Source: an uncultured bacterium
Lineage (GTDB): Bacteria; Cyanobacteriota; Vampirovibrionia; Gastranaerophilales; Gastranaerophilaceae
Reading direction: 5' to 3'
Assembly (NCBI GenBank): GCA_900551965.1
Contig: URYF01000001.1
Location: forward strand, 3,917 to 67,916
DNA length: 64,000 nucleotides
In this document: positions 1 through 9,687 of the stretch, piece by piece
How the letters are laid out: every line of letters starts with the position of its first letter
How positions within the stretch are numbered: position 1 is the stretch's first letter
Made by a program: the position numbers and the translations under genes
The notes under the pieces: model-generated
Told to the model about the DNA's origin: nothing
What the model saw: the letters and a program-made list of their open reading frames with translations, nothing else
The model's database searches: none

Positions 1-2271
1 AAAGGCTATATTGAAAAAGGTTTGAAACCTGTTTATTGGTGTGCATCTTGTGAAACAGCTTTAGCAGAAGCTGAAGTTGAATATGCTGACCATACTTCAA
101 CTTCAATCTATGTAAGATTCAAATTTGATAATGAATCAACCTCTAAAATTAACAATGAAATTTTGAAACAGAATGACAAAGATATATATGCCATTATCTG
201 GACAACAACACCTTGGACAATTCCTTCAAATATGGCAATTTCTATGCACCCGAGATTTGAATATACATTCTTTACTTACAAAAATGATGTATATGTTGCA
301 GCAACAGAACTTTTAGGATCATTCTTAAAAGATGTTGAATGGGAAGAATCTGATATTAAGGTTCTTGGAACTTGTTCTGGACAAGATTTGGAATTGTTAA
401 ATACAAAACATCCTCTTGTTGACAGAAAATCGCCTATAATTCTTGGTGAACACGTTACTCTTGATGCTGGTACCGGTTCTGTACATACAGCCCCGGGTCA
501 TGGTTTGGAAGACTATGAGGTTGGCTGCAGATATAATATTGATGTGTTTTCACCGCTTGACGGGCAGGGAATTTGGACTGAATCTGTCGGTATTTCTGAA
601 CTCGTTGGAGTCCCTTATTATAAAGGTAATTCGATGGTTATCGAAATGCTGCAAAATTGTGGTGCATTACTTAAACAGCAAGATATTCAGCACAGCTATC
701 CTCACTGCTGGAGATGTAAAAAGCCTGTAATATATAGAGCTACTCCGCAATGGTTTGTTAAAGTTGACAAATTCAGAGATATAGCGCTTGATGCTATTAA
801 AAATGTTAAATGGATTCCATCTAGCGGCGAGAACAGAATCGGTAATATGGTTGAAAGCCGTACTGATTGGTGTATTTCTCGTCAGCGTGCTTGGGGTGTT
901 CCTATCCCGATTTTCTATTGTGAAGATTGTGGAGAAGTTATCTGTAACGATGCGACTATTGAAAAAGTTGCTGAAATGTTTGAAAAAGAAAGTTCTGATG
1001 CGTGGGTTAAATATTCAGCAGAAGAATTATTGCCGGAAGGTTTTGTATGTCCTAAATGCGGCAAAAAACATTTCCGTAAAGAAAAAGATATTATGGACGT
1101 TTGGTTTGATTCAGGTGTTTCTTGGAGAGCTGTTGTTGAAAAAAGAGCCGATGAACTAGGTCATACTCCTGTTGATATGTATTTGGAAGGCTCAGATCAG
1201 CACAGAGGTTGGTTCCAGTCTTCACTGTTGACTTCAATTGCGACTCAAGGCAAAGCTCCTTATAAAGAAGTTTTGACTCACGGTTTTGTATTTGGAGAAG
1301 ACGGACGCAAAATGTCAAAATCTTTAGGCAACTATATCAGACCTGATGATATTATTAAAAAATACGGTGCAGATATTTTAAGATTGTGGGCTGCTTCAGT
1401 GGACTATCGTAACGATATCAAAATCGGAAATAATATTATTGGTCAGCTGACAGAAATCTTCAAGAAAACAAGAAATACTGCGAGATTTTTAATCGGTAAC
1501 TTGTTTGATTTTGATCCGGCGGTTGATTATGTTCAATATGATGAGCTTAAAAATATTGATAAATTTGCACTTCACAAGTTGAATAAGTTGATTGGTGAAG
1601 TAACAGAAGCGTTTGAAAATTATGAGTTCTACAAATACTTCCAATGCTTACAAAACTTTGCGGCAGTTGATTTGAGTTCATTCTATCTTGATATTGTAAA
1701 AGACAGATTATATACAGCAGGTAAAAAATCTTTATCCCGCAGGGCTTGTCAGACAGTCTTGTTTGAAAATTTGATGGCTTTAGTAAGAATTTTGGCACCT
1801 GTAATGCCTCATCAGGCTGAAGATATCTGGCAGAATGTTCCGGAAGTTCAAAAAGGCGGCTTGATTAGTATTTTACTATCTGATTGGCCTGTAGTTAACG
1901 AAAAATGGAACAACTCCGGTTTGGAAGAAGAATTTACAAAAATTCTTAAATCAAGAGAAGTTGTTTCTCGCGCTATTGAACCTTTAAGAGCTGATAAGAA
2001 AGTCGGAAGTTCACTGGAAGCTGCTGTTTATATTAAAGCGGAAGATGATTCTGTATTAAAAGCAAATGAAGCGGATTTGGCTGATATTTATATTGTTTCG
2101 CAGGCTGTTTTGGCAGATGTTAAACCGGAAAATGTATTAAATGAATACACAGAAGATGGTTATACTGTTTGGGTTACAATGGCTCAAGGCGAAAAATGTA
2201 CAAGATGCTGGAAATATCGTTCACTTAATGAAGACGGAATTTGTCAGGATTGTCTTGATGCAATTAAATAA
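1..2271 (+). CDS. ileS: Isoleucyl-tRNA synthetase, 5' end cut by window edge
   Basis: Class I aminoacyl-tRNA synthetase that charges tRNA-Ile in the cytoplasm. The reading frame is open from base 1, so the gene begins upstream; 756 residues are visible out of the usual ~930, and the HIGH motif is missing. Visible are the CP1 editing domain (TTPWTIPSN and GTGSVHTAPGHG), the KMSKS motif at nt 1309-1323, the anticodon-binding region, and a C-terminal zinc finger (CTRCWKYR followed by CQDC) of the bacterial IleRS type. A TTG at 22 lies inside the gene and is not a start. A hairpin terminator follows at 2294-2330. Identification is secure. Confidence 0.97.
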   Translation, partial: KGYIEKGLKPVYWCASCETALAEAEVEYADHTSTSIYVRFKFDNESTSKINNEILKQNDKDIYAIIWTTTPWTIPSNMAISMHPRFEYTFFTYKNDVYVAATELLGSFLKDVEWEESDIKVLGTCSGQDLELLNTKHPLVDRKSPIILGEHVTLDAGTGSVHTAPGHGLEDYEVGCRYNIDVFSPLDGQGIWTESVGISELVGVPYYKGNSMVIEMLQNCGALLKQQDIQHSYPHCWRCKKPVIYRATPQWFVKVDKFRDIALDAIKNVKWIPSSGENRIGNMVESRTDWCISRQRAWGVPIPIFYCEDCGEVICNDATIEKVAEMFEKESSDAWVKYSAEELLPEGFVCPKCGKKHFRKEKDIMDVWFDSGVSWRAVVEKRADELGHTPVDMYLEGSDQHRGWFQSSLLTSIATQGKAPYKEVLTHGFVFGEDGRKMSKSLGNYIRPDDIIKKYGADILRLWAASVDYRNDIKIGNNIIGQLTEIFKKTRNTARFLIGNLFDFDPAVDYVQYDELKNIDKFALHKLNKLIGEVTEAFENYEFYKYFQCLQNFAAVDLSSFYLDIVKDRLYTAGKKSLSRRACQTVLFENLMALVRILAPVMPHQAEDIWQNVPEVQKGGLISILLSDWPVVNEKWNNSGLEEEFTKILKSREVVSRAIEPLRADKKVGSSLEAAVYIKAEDDSVLKANEADLADIYIVSQAVLADVKPENVLNEYTEDGYTVWVTMAQGEKCTRCWKYRSLNEDGICQDCLDAIK

Positions 2272-2293
2272 CAGGTAAAATAAATATTAAATA

Positions 2294-2330
2294 AAAATAC
2301 AGGTGGTCAGATTGATTACCTGTATTTTGT
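2294..2330 (+). terminator. Intrinsic terminator after ileS
   Basis: Perfect 11-bp stem (AAAATACAGGT at 2294-2304 with ACCTGTATTTT at 2318-2328). The 3' arm itself ends in a T-run, starting 22 bases after the ileS stop. Confidence 0.8.
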
Positions 2331-2399
2331 TTATAAACCTTTACAATAAGGCAATTATGATATTCATTTTGGTTTTGTATATAAAAGGTAGAAAATGTA

Positions 2400-3089
2400 A
2401 TGTATATAAAACCGATATCTGAATCTTTATTAAAAACAGAATTTTCGAGGTTTTCAGAATTTGTTCTGCAAAACCAAAACAAATTAACACCGCGTGTTTT
2501 CTCGGAAGAATTTATAAATTTGCAAAGAGGGTCTGGCGATTTTATGGATACATTTTGCCGTGAGGCGGAAGTTTTAGCCGGCAGGCTTGTGGAATCTGAA
2601 AATAAAGATTTTGCAGGCATTGTAATGAGCGGACTTTGTAAGGCTGCCGAGTTTATTCCAAGCAAGCTTGAAAAATATGCTCAGCAAGGTTATGAATTGG
2701 CTAAATCAAACGGTGATTATGTACATATGATGGCAAGGCTGAATGATTTGCGCAAAGTTTATATGAACAGACCTGATAAGTTATACAATTATATCCAGGT
2801 TCTATATAAGCAGGAAAATTGTTTGAAGGAATTAACAAATCATTATGAGAAGGCAACCGGTGCATATAAATCAGTTATAAGAAAGCCTGCGTCACGGGAA
2901 GATTACAAGCAGATGCTTGCCTATGTTCAAACCGAAATCGGCAAACTCACACGAAAAAAACATCCTAATGCTGCAATGAAAAAACTTTTATCGGCAAAGG
3001 CAACTTTTGAACAAAGCGGTAATCAGAGAAGTATTGATTATATTGATATGCTGTTGTCTGAAATCCAAGAAATGCTTTCCCGTAAATAA
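2400..3089 (+). CDS. Hypothetical alpha-helical protein, 229 aa
   Basis: I do not recognise this family. The protein is hydrophilic and predicted by eye to be almost all helix, with a Lys-rich second half and no signal peptide or membrane segment. The spacing of aromatic and small residues between about residues 75 and 150 would suit a TPR-like helical-hairpin fold, but no clean TPR consensus is visible. ATG at 2400 follows AAAGGT at a rather long distance (about 11 bases). The gene lies alone between the ileS terminator and dnaB, on the same strand. Codon use matches its neighbours, so I take it as a real gene of unknown function. Confidence 0.7.
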   Translation: MYIKPISESLLKTEFSRFSEFVLQNQNKLTPRVFSEEFINLQRGSGDFMDTFCREAEVLAGRLVESENKDFAGIVMSGLCKAAEFIPSKLEKYAQQGYELAKSNGDYVHMMARLNDLRKVYMNRPDKLYNYIQVLYKQENCLKELTNHYEKATGAYKSVIRKPASREDYKQMLAYVQTEIGKLTRKKHPNAAMKKLLSAKATFEQSGNQRSIDYIDMLLSEIQEMLSRK

Positions 3090-3195
3090 ATAAAATTTAT
3101 GCTTAACATAAATGTTACTTAACTATTTTTAACATGTGCGGGTGTCCGGAATGTTTATGTACTATGATTATTTATAGAGTTAGGGGGATAAGTTT

Positions 3196-4587
3196 ATGCC
3201 TGCAGCATCAAAAGAAACAAGAAAAAAAATCGATGAAAGTTTAATACCTCAAAATATAGAAGCGGAAGAGGCGGTATTAGGGGCGATATTGGTTAATCCG
3301 GAAACCCTTGCTAAGGTTTCTGATTCGCTGACTTCTGCAAGTTTTTATAAACCTGCTCATAGATACATATATGATGCAATGCTTCAACTGTTCAATAATA
3401 ATGATAATATTGATATTGTATCGGTTTCTGATGTTTTAAGCTACAGTGGAAAATTGGAATCAGTTGGGGGCAGAGCATATATTAATGACCTTGTTGAAAA
3501 TACGATTACCACTTCAAATATTTCATATTATGCAAAAATTATTCAAGAAAAAGCTGTAAAAAGAGCATTGATTAATGCGGGTTCTGAGATTGTTGGCAAG
3601 GGATATGATTTAGAGCCAAGTGACAGGTCTTTGGAGCAGGCTGAAAAGTTAATTTTTGATATTGGTTCAAGCAAGGCTACAGCAGATTTAAAACACGTAA
3701 AAGATTTGGTTCTTGATACATGGGACAGTATTGAGTATCGTTATAATCACAAAGATGAACTTTCAGGTTTGAGAACTGATTTTACCGAGCTTGATACTAT
3801 GATGAGCGGGTTGCATAAGTCGGATTTGATTATTTTAGCAGCACGTCCCGCTATGGGAAAAACCGCTTTTGCATTAAACATTGCACAAAATGTTGCGATT
3901 AAAGAAAAAGTTCCTGTGTGTATATTCTCTCTTGAAATGTCAGCATCTCAGCTTGTTCAGCGTATGTTGTGTTCATACGCAGAAGTTGATGCACAGCGAT
4001 TAAAAACAGGAAATATGCTCCAACAGGATTTGGAAAAACTAGCAATGGCAATGAATGATTTTTCGCAAGCTCCAATTTATATTGACGATACGTCAGGTTG
4101 TACATTGACAGATATTCGTACAAAGTGCCGCAGGTTAAAAACTCAGCAAAAAGATTTAGGGCTGATTGTAATTGACTATTTGCAGTTGATGGAAGGCGGC
4201 GGAAAAGATGATCGTTTGCAGCAGATTTCAGCTATATCCAGAGGCTTGAAAATTCTTGCAAAAGAACTTGATGTTCCTATTATTACACTTTCACAGCTGT
4301 CTCGTGCGGTTGAAGGCCGTAATGATAAACGTCCTATGCTTTCAGACTTGCGTGAATCCGGTTCAATTGAACAAGACGCCGATATAGTTATGTTTATTTA
4401 TCGTGAGGATTATTATAATAAAGGGGAATCCGAAGAAGAGGAAAACGTAAAAGCGGCTTCAAAAGGATTGTCAGAAGTAATTATTGCAAAACACAGAAAC
4501 GGTCCTGTCGGAACGGTTAAATTGTTATTCCAGGGCAATATTACAAAATTCAAAAACCCTATTGACCAGGCTTTTGATGCATTTTAA
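3196..4587 (+). CDS. dnaB: Replicative DNA helicase DnaB
   Basis: Hexameric 5'-3' helicase that drives the replication fork and loads primase. The 463-residue length is normal. The N-terminal helical domain (about residues 15-120, starting PQNIEAEEAVLGA) is followed by the RecA-like domain with Walker A AARPAMGKT at residues 215-223, Walker B LIVIDYLQLM, and the DLRESGSIEQDAD motif typical of DnaB. There is no intein. ATG at 3196 follows a GGGGGATAAGTTT ribosome site. The gene is single and ends just before a strong hairpin at 4609-4634, where it converges with the next gene. Confidence 0.97.
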   Translation: MPAASKETRKKIDESLIPQNIEAEEAVLGAILVNPETLAKVSDSLTSASFYKPAHRYIYDAMLQLFNNNDNIDIVSVSDVLSYSGKLESVGGRAYINDLVENTITTSNISYYAKIIQEKAVKRALINAGSEIVGKGYDLEPSDRSLEQAEKLIFDIGSSKATADLKHVKDLVLDTWDSIEYRYNHKDELSGLRTDFTELDTMMSGLHKSDLIILAARPAMGKTAFALNIAQNVAIKEKVPVCIFSLEMSASQLVQRMLCSYAEVDAQRLKTGNMLQQDLEKLAMAMNDFSQAPIYIDDTSGCTLTDIRTKCRRLKTQQKDLGLIVIDYLQLMEGGGKDDRLQQISAISRGLKILAKELDVPIITLSQLSRAVEGRNDKRPMLSDLRESGSIEQDADIVMFIYREDYYNKGESEEEENVKAASKGLSEVIIAKHRNGPVGTVKLLFQGNITKFKNPIDQAFDAF

Positions 4588-4608
4588 TAAATTAAGTTTA
4601 TAATACAT

Positions 4609-4634
4609 CGGCGCGGATTAAAAAATCCGCGCCG
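4609..4634. terminator. Hairpin between convergent genes
   Basis: Perfect 11-bp GC-rich stem (CGGCGCGGATT at 4609-4619, AATCCGCGCCG at 4624-4634) with an AAAA loop, centred between the 3' ends of dnaB and the minus-strand gene. Neither side has a clean T-run, so its role as a bidirectional terminator is inferred from position and strength. Confidence 0.6.
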
Positions 4635-4655
4635 TCAACGTTATAGTAATATTTA

Positions 4656-5090
4656 TTATTCTTCCTCAAGCAAATTTTTATATGTGCAAACATCAGGACG
4701 ATTTTTTATATAATTTGTGAGTTTTTCTTTTAATTGCTGCTCTGCTACAGGATTTGTTGCTGCACTTTCCATTTTTTTGATAAGATCCATTCTCTGTTCT
4801 TTTGTAAATCTGCAATTTATTGTAATGATATTACCTTGTAATTCTCTTGCATATACATTTACTTTTGTTGCGCATTTACCGCCCCTGATACCTACTATTG
4901 AATTTGTTGTTTTTAAATGTAAAACAGGCATAGTTTTATCTCCGGTTGGTATTTGTGATTGGTTAGACTCGGAATATGCACCGCAAACCTCAAACCTATG
5001 GATATAATTTGAAGAGTATTCTGTTTCTATAGCATAAGCAATTCCGGTGATGCCTAAGATTGCAAATGTTGTTAATAATAACTTTCTCAT
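4656..5090 (-). CDS. Hypothetical secreted protein with Sec signal peptide, 144 aa
   Basis: Not assigned to a family. A typical Sec signal peptide is visible: MRKLLLTTFAILGITGIAYA, with likely cleavage after the AYA of residues 18-20. The mature part (about 124 residues) has four cysteines, which could form two disulfides in the periplasm, and a C-terminal half that is mainly helical with a charged tail. ATG at 5090 is preceded, on the minus strand, by AGGAAG at 5-8 bases. The gene is a single unit divergent from the cation efflux gene and convergent with dnaB. A periplasmic or secreted location is inferred from the signal peptide only. Confidence 0.75.
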   Translation of the reverse strand: MRKLLLTTFAILGITGIAYAIETEYSSNYIHRFEVCGAYSESNQSQIPTGDKTMPVLHLKTTNSIVGIRGGKCATKVNVYARELQGNIITINCRFTKEQRMDLIKKMESAATNPVAEQQLKEKLTNYIKNRPDVCTYKNLLEEE

Positions 5091-5217
5091 ATACTTCCTT
5101 TCTTGATTTATTCTTTCATTATAACTTTTTTCTAATATTTGTACAACTCTGAACGGTTGATTTTATCTTGGAAGATACTATAATTAAAAATATCAAATTA
5201 TATTATTGGAGCATAAG

Positions 5218-6108
5218 ATGAATAAAGATTTCCAGAAAAAAGCTGCGGCAGCGTTATCTATAATTTCAAATTCTTTTATTATAATTTTGAAATTTATTGT
5301 AGGGGTAATCACCGGCAGTGTTAGTATAATTTCTGAGGCAATTCATTCTATGAGTGATTTTTTAGCATCGGTTTTGACGTTCTTTTCTGTTATAAAATCG
5401 GCAGAACCTGCGGATAAAGAACACCCTTTCGGGCATGGTAAATATGAAGATATGTCAGGTTTTATAGAAGGCGGATTGATTATTTTTGCCGCGCTGTTTA
5501 TTATTTATGAAGCTGTTAAAAAGATTATATCAGGCTCCGGGGCTTCATTAGATCCAACGTTAGGACTTATTGTGATGGGACTTTCAGTAATTTTGAATAT
5601 TATAGTAAGTTCAATATTATTTAAAGTTGCTAAATCCACGGATTCTATATCTTTATTTGCAGATGCCGAACATTTGAGAACTGATGTATTATCATCAGTC
5701 GGGGTTTTTGCCGGACTGCTTGTTATAAAGTTTACGGGAATTGCAATTCTTGACCCGATTATCGCTATTGTTGTGGCTTGTATTATTTTCAAGGCAGGTT
5801 TTTCTATTTCAAAAAGAACCATGGATAATCTTTTGGATTGTTCTCTGCCGGAAGAGGATTTAAACGAACTAAGAGTGTTTTTAGATTCGTTCAAATCCGG
5901 AAAGATTATAGATTATACAAACTTAAAAGCCCGCAGGCTCGGTCCTCATAAAAATATTGAGGTAACACTAATATTTCCAAAGGATATGACGATTTTTGAC
6001 TGCCATAGTGTCTGCGATTTAATTGAAACTGAGCTTCAAAAACACTTCGGCGATATTTCAGCCAGCATTCACCTTGAGCCTGAATGTGTTCAAAGTCCTG
6101 TTAGCTAA
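5218..6108 (+). CDS. Cation diffusion facilitator family transporter
   Basis: Inner-membrane divalent metal/proton antiporter of the CDF (FieF/ZitB/MamM) family, 296 residues with about six transmembrane helices and a C-terminal cytoplasmic domain. Family marks: HSMSD metal-site motif at residues 43-47 in TM2, HPFGHGKYE after TM2, and the second site HLRTD near residue 150 in TM5. I chose ATG at 5218, because a GGAG ribosome site lies just upstream; an in-frame TTG at 5206 would put that site inside the gene. The substrate (Zn, Fe, Mn or Cd) cannot be read from sequence. The last 8 bases overlap the convergent gene end. Confidence 0.9.
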   Translation: MNKDFQKKAAAALSIISNSFIIILKFIVGVITGSVSIISEAIHSMSDFLASVLTFFSVIKSAEPADKEHPFGHGKYEDMSGFIEGGLIIFAALFIIYEAVKKIISGSGASLDPTLGLIVMGLSVILNIIVSSILFKVAKSTDSISLFADAEHLRTDVLSSVGVFAGLLVIKFTGIAILDPIIAIVVACIIFKAGFSISKRTMDNLLDCSLPEEDLNELRVFLDSFKSGKIIDYTNLKARRLGPHKNIEVTLIFPKDMTIFDCHSVCDLIETELQKHFGDISASIHLEPECVQSPVS

Positions 6109-7426
6109 ACTCGTTTAAATATTTTATAAGTTTTTTCATATTTTTATTCCACGAGCCGTTCCAGTTTTTAACTATTACATCGGCCGGTGTAATCCCTTTC
6201 AGGGTATATTCTTTGATAGATTCAAGGAATAATTCTTCGCCTGTTTGTTCCTCTTTTAATGCTTTTTCTGCAATTTTTAGAATTTCTTTTGCATAATCAA
6301 GAGCTTTTGCTTTTTTTACAGGGCTTTGGAGTGTATTTTTAGGAACATTAAATCTTAGTTCGGCAAAATCTTTGTATTGAAGATGCTTAAATAATTCTTC
6401 GCATTCTTCCATTGCGGAATTGCTGTATAAAATTCCTTTATAAATTGCAGGTATTGCGTATTTTAAATCTCCGCCTACACAGTCATGGTTCCTTATTTCT
6501 ATGAAGTTTCTCATTCGAACTTCCGGGAAATAAAGGTTAGCTTGAAGTTCATAATCTTCAAGTGTGGCTGTGGTGCCTTCCCAACCGTTTTTCATGTATT
6601 CTTCAAATGTAATATCTCCGTTTTGTTCAAAGTGCATATTTTCGCGTTGAATGAAGATCATCGGTGTTTTTAAAACACAATCGATATAATCATCAAACGA
6701 AAATTCTTCACTGATTTTTCCGGAAAATCCGCACCTGTCATTATCTGTGTTCAGCCAGCTTAGCGCCCTGAATGATTTGTAGCCTGTATCAACTCCGCCT
6801 CTTATTGGAGAATTTGCAAACATTGCAGTCATAAACGGGGTTAATTTATTAGCAAGTTTGAATTTGCGCATAGCATCTTCTTCTGACTTGAAATCAATAC
6901 AGCATTGGATTCCTGCGGTTTCTCTCATCATAACGTCAGACAGTATTCCCCACAAATATCTTGCCATAATTTTATATCTTTTTTTAGGGATAAGATTAAT
7001 TGCTTTGTGGGTTGCGTATGGTGAAACTCCATAATTCAGCAATGATATATTCATTTTTTGTGCAAGTGGTTTTATAAGTGCATTGATATTTTCAATTTTA
7101 TTTTTTAACCCAAAAACTGTTCTTTCAGGCTTTGCACTTATTTCTATCTGACAGCCGGGTTCAAGGGTTATTGTGTCATGCTTGTTTTTCAGCCCGATAA
7201 TATTTTTATCATCGGTTATATAATCCCAGGTTTCTTCTTTTGCAAAAGATTCAAGAAAACTTTTAATACCTCTTTCCTGCCAATAATCTACGTTTTTAAA
7301 AGAGCTCAAAATAATAGGCAGCCTTTCGTATTCCAGCCCTATTTTGAAGTCTTCTGCTCTGGTAAAGCCTTTTGTGTAAAGTTTTAAAATATCAGCTTTT
7401 TCTAGTTTTTGATCTAATTTAAACAT
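6101..7426 (-). CDS. Glutamate-cysteine ligase family protein (GCS2/plant type)
   Basis: Resembles the plant/alphaproteobacterial type of glutamate-cysteine ligase, which joins Glu and Cys to make gamma-glutamylcysteine. Supporting stretches are GLEYERLP near residue 30, EPGCQIEIS near 95, the Tyr-rich RYKIMARYL segment, MRETAGIQCCIDF and the late arginine-containing RNFIEIRNHD. Length (441) fits. No glutathione synthetase gene lies nearby, so the end product could be gamma-glutamylcysteine, glutathione made elsewhere, or another amide in the wider GCS2/EgtA family. ATG at 7426 begins the divergent pair with rsmA. Its 3' end overlaps the CDF gene by 8 bases. Confidence 0.8.
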   Translation of the reverse strand: MFKLDQKLEKADILKLYTKGFTRAEDFKIGLEYERLPIILSSFKNVDYWQERGIKSFLESFAKEETWDYITDDKNIIGLKNKHDTITLEPGCQIEISAKPERTVFGLKNKIENINALIKPLAQKMNISLLNYGVSPYATHKAINLIPKKRYKIMARYLWGILSDVMMRETAGIQCCIDFKSEEDAMRKFKLANKLTPFMTAMFANSPIRGGVDTGYKSFRALSWLNTDNDRCGFSGKISEEFSFDDYIDCVLKTPMIFIQRENMHFEQNGDITFEEYMKNGWEGTTATLEDYELQANLYFPEVRMRNFIEIRNHDCVGGDLKYAIPAIYKGILYSNSAMEECEELFKHLQYKDFAELRFNVPKNTLQSPVKKAKALDYAKEILKIAEKALKEEQTGEELFLESIKEYTLKGITPADVIVKNWNGSWNKNMKKLIKYLNEFS

Positions 7427-7522
7427 GCATGCCCCTTTTTCTGATTTTAATTATAACATTATTTAAAATATCAAATAATACTTTGTAAACATTTACCCAT
7501 GTGTGTTATTATATATAGTAAG

Positions 7523-8374
7523 ATGAATTACTTTGAACGTGCAAAATTTTTTAGAACTAAAAAACGCCTTGGACAAAACTTTCTTGTTGACGGTGAAGCA
7601 ATCGCTGATATTATTGAATATGCAAATATATCACCTTCTGATACCGTTATTGAAATAGGACCGGGGGTTGGGTTTGTAACTGAACAGCTTGTTAAATATG
7701 CTCAAAAAGTTATAGTAATCGAGCTGGACGAAGAAGCTGTGAAAGAACTTAAAAAGCTAGATGCTCCAAATTTGGAGATTATTCATAATGATATTTTGAA
7801 AACTGATTTGTCAACATTGACTGATGGTGAATTTAAAGTTGTTGCAAATATTCCATATTATATTACAAGTCCGATTATAGCTCATTTACTTGGTGAAATT
7901 GATGATTTGAATAACAAAAACCGCAGCAAGATTAAAGACATTATTTTGATGGTACAGGAAGAGGTTGCTTATAGAATGGCAGCCGATGAAACTTCTTCAG
8001 GTAAACAGTATGGCTTGTTGACTATCCTATCGCAGTTTTGGTCCGATGTTGAAATTATGAGGCTTGTGGGCCGAAAATCATTTTATCCGTCGCCAAAGGT
8101 TAATTCAGCACTTGTGAAGCTTGATGTTAGAAAAGAACCGAAATTAAAACTTTCTGATTATTCGCATTTCAGAAGAACTATAAAAGCTGGTTTTGCTCAA
8201 CGTAGAAAAAATATTAAAAATTGCCTGCTAAATGGTGGGTTTTTACGTGAGAATGTGACTAAAGCTCTTAATTTTCTTAGTATTGATGAGAATACACGTG
8301 GTGAAAAGCTCTCAATAGAAATGTTTGGCGAACTGTCAGAAGCGTTGATTAAAGCGGCAAATGGGGAGTTGTAA
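7523..8374 (+). CDS. rsmA: 16S rRNA dimethyladenosine transferase (KsgA/RsmA)
   Basis: Dimethylates two adjacent adenines in the 3' helix of 16S rRNA during small-subunit assembly, using S-adenosylmethionine. Visible motifs: RLGQNFLVD at the N-terminus, motif I GPGVGFVTEQL, motif II VIVIELDEE, and catalytic motif IV NIPYYITSP. The C-terminal helical domain contains FAQRRKNIKN. I prefer the ATG at 7523 (MNYFERAKFF...), which gives the usual N-terminal length; an in-frame ATG at 7499 would add eight residues and falls in an AT-rich, promoter-like stretch. The stop overlaps the start of ispE by one base, so the two are translationally coupled. Confidence 0.95.
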   Translation: MNYFERAKFFRTKKRLGQNFLVDGEAIADIIEYANISPSDTVIEIGPGVGFVTEQLVKYAQKVIVIELDEEAVKELKKLDAPNLEIIHNDILKTDLSTLTDGEFKVVANIPYYITSPIIAHLLGEIDDLNNKNRSKIKDIILMVQEEVAYRMAADETSSGKQYGLLTILSQFWSDVEIMRLVGRKSFYPSPKVNSALVKLDVRKEPKLKLSDYSHFRRTIKAGFAQRRKNIKNCLLNGGFLRENVTKALNFLSIDENTRGEKLSIEMFGELSEALIKAANGEL

Positions 8375-9177
8375 TGAAAACTATCAGAGTTCGATGTCCT
8401 GCAAAAATCAACTTGGATTTGAAGGTTTTAAATAGAAGAGAAGACGGGTTTCATAATATTGAAAGCCTTATGCAGACTATAAATTTGTACGATTATTTAA
8501 CAATATCAATGATCGAGTCTGATAAAACCGAAATTACATTGAGCGGTACAAGTAAAGAAATCCCTTACGATGAAACTAATCTTGTATATAAAGCTGCAAA
8601 GATTTATTTGGAGGAATTTGTTGATACTCCTAAAAAAATAATTGTTTATATTGAAAAGAGTATTCCGGTGTCGGCGGGCATGGCAGGCGGCAGTACTGAT
8701 GCTGCGGGTGTTTTGTTTGGCCTAAATAAAATTATGGATGATCTACTTCCTGAAACTGAGCTGCACAAAATCTGTGCAAGGCTTGGGTCTGATTTGAATT
8801 TCTGTCTAAAAGGCGGCTGTATGCTTGCGATGGGGCGAGGCGAAATTATTAAACCTCGAATGTATCATGAATATGATGTCAGTATAATAAAACCCTTAGG
8901 GCTTGGGATTTCTGCAAAAGAAGCTTATACAAAATTTGCAAAGAAAGCTGCTTCAGGGCTTTATAAAGACTCCCGCAAAGATTTCGTAAACGATCTTGAA
9001 TGGGCAGTGTTTGATGATTATGAGCAGCTGCAATACATTAAAAATAAGTATCCGTCAGCAATAATGACAGGTTCTGGGTCAGCTTATTATTCATTAGAAG
9101 AAGACTTTGAAGAAGAAGACGGATTTTTGGTAATAAATGGTTTAATTACGACGACAGAAGGCGTAAAGATGATGTAG
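8374..9177 (+). CDS. ispE: 4-(cytidine 5'-diphospho)-2-C-methyl-D-erythritol kinase
   Basis: GHMP-family kinase of the MEP pathway that phosphorylates CDP-methylerythritol on the way to isoprenoids. N-terminal CPAKINLDLKV and REDGFHNIESL are typical, and the ATP-binding loop PVSAGMAGGSTDAAGV lies near residue 100. The C-terminal MTGSGSAYYSL matches the third GHMP motif, which reads TGSGSA in most members. ATG 8374 overlaps the rsmA stop (TAATG). dxr of the same pathway is at 51.8 kb in this window. The rsmA-ispE pairing is common in bacteria. Length 267 is slightly short but complete. Confidence 0.95.
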   Translation: MKTIRVRCPAKINLDLKVLNRREDGFHNIESLMQTINLYDYLTISMIESDKTEITLSGTSKEIPYDETNLVYKAAKIYLEEFVDTPKKIIVYIEKSIPVSAGMAGGSTDAAGVLFGLNKIMDDLLPETELHKICARLGSDLNFCLKGGCMLAMGRGEIIKPRMYHEYDVSIIKPLGLGISAKEAYTKFAKKAASGLYKDSRKDFVNDLEWAVFDDYEQLQYIKNKYPSAIMTGSGSAYYSLEEDFEEEDGFLVINGLITTTEGVKMM

Positions 9178-9687
9178 CTATTACCTGCCATTACGAGGTT
9201 CGTAGTGCTGTAGTATATGTAAAATCAAACAAAAAATACGTCATTCTGAGCGCAAGCGAAGAATCTCAGACTTGAACACTTAGTATTGTAATGCGACCTT
9301 ATCTTATAGTAATTTGTTAACTTTTGTAACGCGTAAAAACCCTTTTATACTGCGGATTTTGCCTTGTTATGTCTTATTTGCTCCGGTTTTTATTAAAGAT
9401 TTTTACTTAAATTACCGACATGGTAAGCAGTGAAAGGTTACTTATACATATTTGTGTAGAAAGGACAGCAGGCATGTTTATAACCTTAAAATCAAAGCCA
9501 GGATAATTTTATGTAACTTTATTCTTAATAATTCTTAATAGTGATTATGCAAGCTATATAATGGTTTTAAGTATAAAGTATATACAAAGTAAATATTTTT
9601 TGTAAATTTTTGGGTGCAAAAAACGTTTATTAAATCATAGTGAAATTAAATACAAGTTTTCTATAAGAAAAGAAAGGACTAAAGAAA
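9178..9687. other. 510-bp intergenic region before the 722-aa gene
   Basis: Contains one copy of an interspersed repeat (9239-9268) and otherwise AT-rich DNA. A TATAAT hexamer sits at 9557-9562, about 125 bases before the next start, without a convincing -35 box. A short TTACC/GGTAA dyad lies near 9410-9426. I see no open frame with a ribosome site and no RNA family I recognise. The long leader suggests regulation of the downstream gene but that is inference. Confidence 0.4.
9239..9268 (+). repeat. Interspersed 30-bp repeat, copy 1
   Basis: CGTCATTCTGAGCG, one extra C, then AAGCGAAGAATCTCA. The same element recurs at 11908-11936 and 20288-20317, each time in intergenic DNA after a gene end. 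Confidence 0.8.

Noticed and set aside
22..24. TTG as the ileS start
   Set aside because: The frame is open to base 1 and the HIGH-motif region is missing, so the gene begins before the window.
3196..4587. Possible intein in dnaB
   Set aside because: The protein has normal length and continuous motifs, so none is present.
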